Assembly: GCA_029378245.1 (NCBI GenBank)
Contig: JARKIF010000005.1
Coordinates: 2,232,001-2,296,000, forward strand
Length of the DNA: 64,000 bases
Reading direction: 5' to 3'
DNA from: Roridomyces roridus
Lineage: Eukaryota; Basidiomycota; Agaricomycetes; Agaricales; Mycenaceae
The position numbers were made by a program, and so were the translations under genes. This document shows positions 63,215 to 64,000 of the stretch, one piece after another. The notes below the pieces were generated by a model. That model had not been told where the DNA came from, ran no database searches, and saw only the letters and a list, made by a program, of their open reading frames with translations. Numbering within the stretch: position 1 is the stretch's first letter; each line of letters opens with the position of its first letter.

Positions 63215-64000
63215 CTATACGAGGATTACAACGTCCAAACGTTCCCCAATCTCAGGCGAATCCGGAAACTCCCATTTCCAACGGTCAAATGATACCTTCC
63301 GCACAGTCGGATTCCGGCTCTCGAGGAGCCTCAAAACATCCAGACCTTCCAAAGCCGACGTTGCGCGCACAGCTAGAGTCTTCAAATTAGGCACCATCAA
63401 AGAAACCTCCCCTGTTCCACTCCCTAGCGCCTCAAGCACCTCGGGCAAGTCGGTAATCCCATCAACATCTAGCCGCTCGAGTTCGTTCACACCCGCAAGG
63501 AAACCTAACACGCTTGCCCTCGAGTTTACACCGCCTTGAACACGCAAATGCTCTAGAGCGCACCCCGAGCGGCCTAAAAAGCTCAAAACTTTGCTCGGTC
63601 TACACGCTGGTTGATACCCGTGATTCAACGCAAGTTTCTTCAGTGCCGGTGCGCGGAGCACACCGAAGAGGTTGGTGTTGAACAGCGGGTGGCAATAGTC
63701 GAGCTCGAGGGAGTTTATCTGTGATTCTGTTGGGCTGGGTGGGGCAGCAGCAAATCGGTCGTGCTCGGCACCTAGGACGGATGCCGAGGAGGAAGTTGGA
63801 AGGAGTGCAAGGATACGTAGCACATCTGATGTTCTTGCCTCCCAGAGCGTACAGCGGCGGAGCTGTGACCACGGGAGGTGCAATTGAGAAGGGAAATGAC
63901 GGTAGCGGAGCTCCAGGAGCACCTCTACTAGGGCGGGGAAAGAGTCGACGATGTCGAAGGTCGTCTCGTCCTTTTGTAACGACTTGAGTACCGAACTGTA
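63215..64000 (-). CDS. F-box-like protein, 3' part only (runs off the window)
   Basis: The frame is open from the window edge to a stop at 63215, giving about 260 C-terminal residues. It is a tandem paralogue of 61585..63003: FDIVDSFPALVEVLLELRYR, LPWSQLRRCTLWEARTSDVL, APALKKLALNHGYQP, FLGRSGCALEHLRVQGG, NLKTLAVRATSALEGLDVLR and SRNPTVRKV line up with LPALTNLFMDLRNEYF, LPWFQLRHCTLRC, APSLRKLVFSHGC, FLNRSGCALEHLRIEG, NLRTLAVRGTSALEGVDVLA and SRNPAVRTG. The F-box half lies beyond the window. No frame break in the visible part. Confidence 0.85.
   Translation of the reverse strand, partial: YSSVLKSLQKDETTFDIVDSFPALVEVLLELRYRHFPSQLHLPWSQLRRCTLWEARTSDVLRILALLPTSSSASVLGAEHDRFAAAPPSPTESQINSLELDYCHPLFNTNLFGVLRAPALKKLALNHGYQPACRPSKVLSFLGRSGCALEHLRVQGGVNSRASVLGFLAGVNELERLDVDGITDLPEVLEALGSGTGEVSLMVPNLKTLAVRATSALEGLDVLRLLESRNPTVRKVSFDRWKWEFPDSPEIGERLDVVILV

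Overview
The window is genomic DNA of a filamentous basidiomycete, most likely an agaricomycete. Genes are split by many short GT-AG introns (about 45-60 nt, two GC-AG), F-box-like proteins are present in several families, there is a Plavaka-type DNA transposon of the kind common in agaricomycetes, and there is a TPR-type fungal NOD-like receptor (NLR) gene. All calls come from reading the sequence; no database search was possible.

Layout. 1-8.4 kb: 5' end of an F-box-like gene (-), YAF9 (-), a damaged sugar transporter (+), RRN3 (-) and NDUFB9 (+) sharing a 71-bp divergent promoter. 8.5-20 kb: an intact transporter paralogue (-), a 2-kb stretch without genes, a cytochrome b2-type L-lactate dehydrogenase (-), a small unknown gene (+) and lipin/PAH1 (-). 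20-28.5 kb: a Ran1-like kinase (+) and two F-box-like paralogues (+), with a 19-bp tandem repeat between them.

28.5-42.3 kb is accessory DNA: G-tracts, a 665-bp hAT-like non-autonomous element with 8-bp target duplication, and an NLR gene (-) split by a 6.4-kb Plavaka element. The element has perfect 18-bp terminal inverted repeats, a complete transposase gene and a divergent partner gene. Removing it with one CC target copy joins the two NLR halves exactly in frame. Next come a hypothetical ORF, a relic of an F-box 3' end carrying a 136-bp MITE, and an LRR-type remnant.

42.8-49 kb: a truncated P450 copy, a block of tandem RNA-like hairpins, a GH18 chitinase (-) and the full-length P450 (-). 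49.7-57.2 kb: Sds3-like HDAC subunit (+), PA-TM-RING E3 ligase (-), MLH3 (-) and a nucleoside hydrolase (+), the last two with start codons only 91 bp apart. 57.7-64 kb: two tandem secreted class 3 lipases (+), a small conserved gene (-) and two tandem F-box-like genes (-), the last cut by the window end.

No pathway-type cluster is evident. Housekeeping genes (chromatin, Pol I, complex I, mismatch repair, lipid synthesis) alternate with nutrient-scavenging genes (transporters, chitinase, lipases, P450) and fast-evolving families (NLR, F-box). A recurring oddity is single-base frame breaks inside otherwise well conserved genes (transporter 1, lactate dehydrogenase, lipin, NLR, P450, nucleoside hydrolase), plus an apparently compensated pair in one F-box gene. 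The Plavaka genes, RRN3, MLH3, chitinase, Sds3 and the lipases read through cleanly. Either assembly indels or real lesions could explain this.
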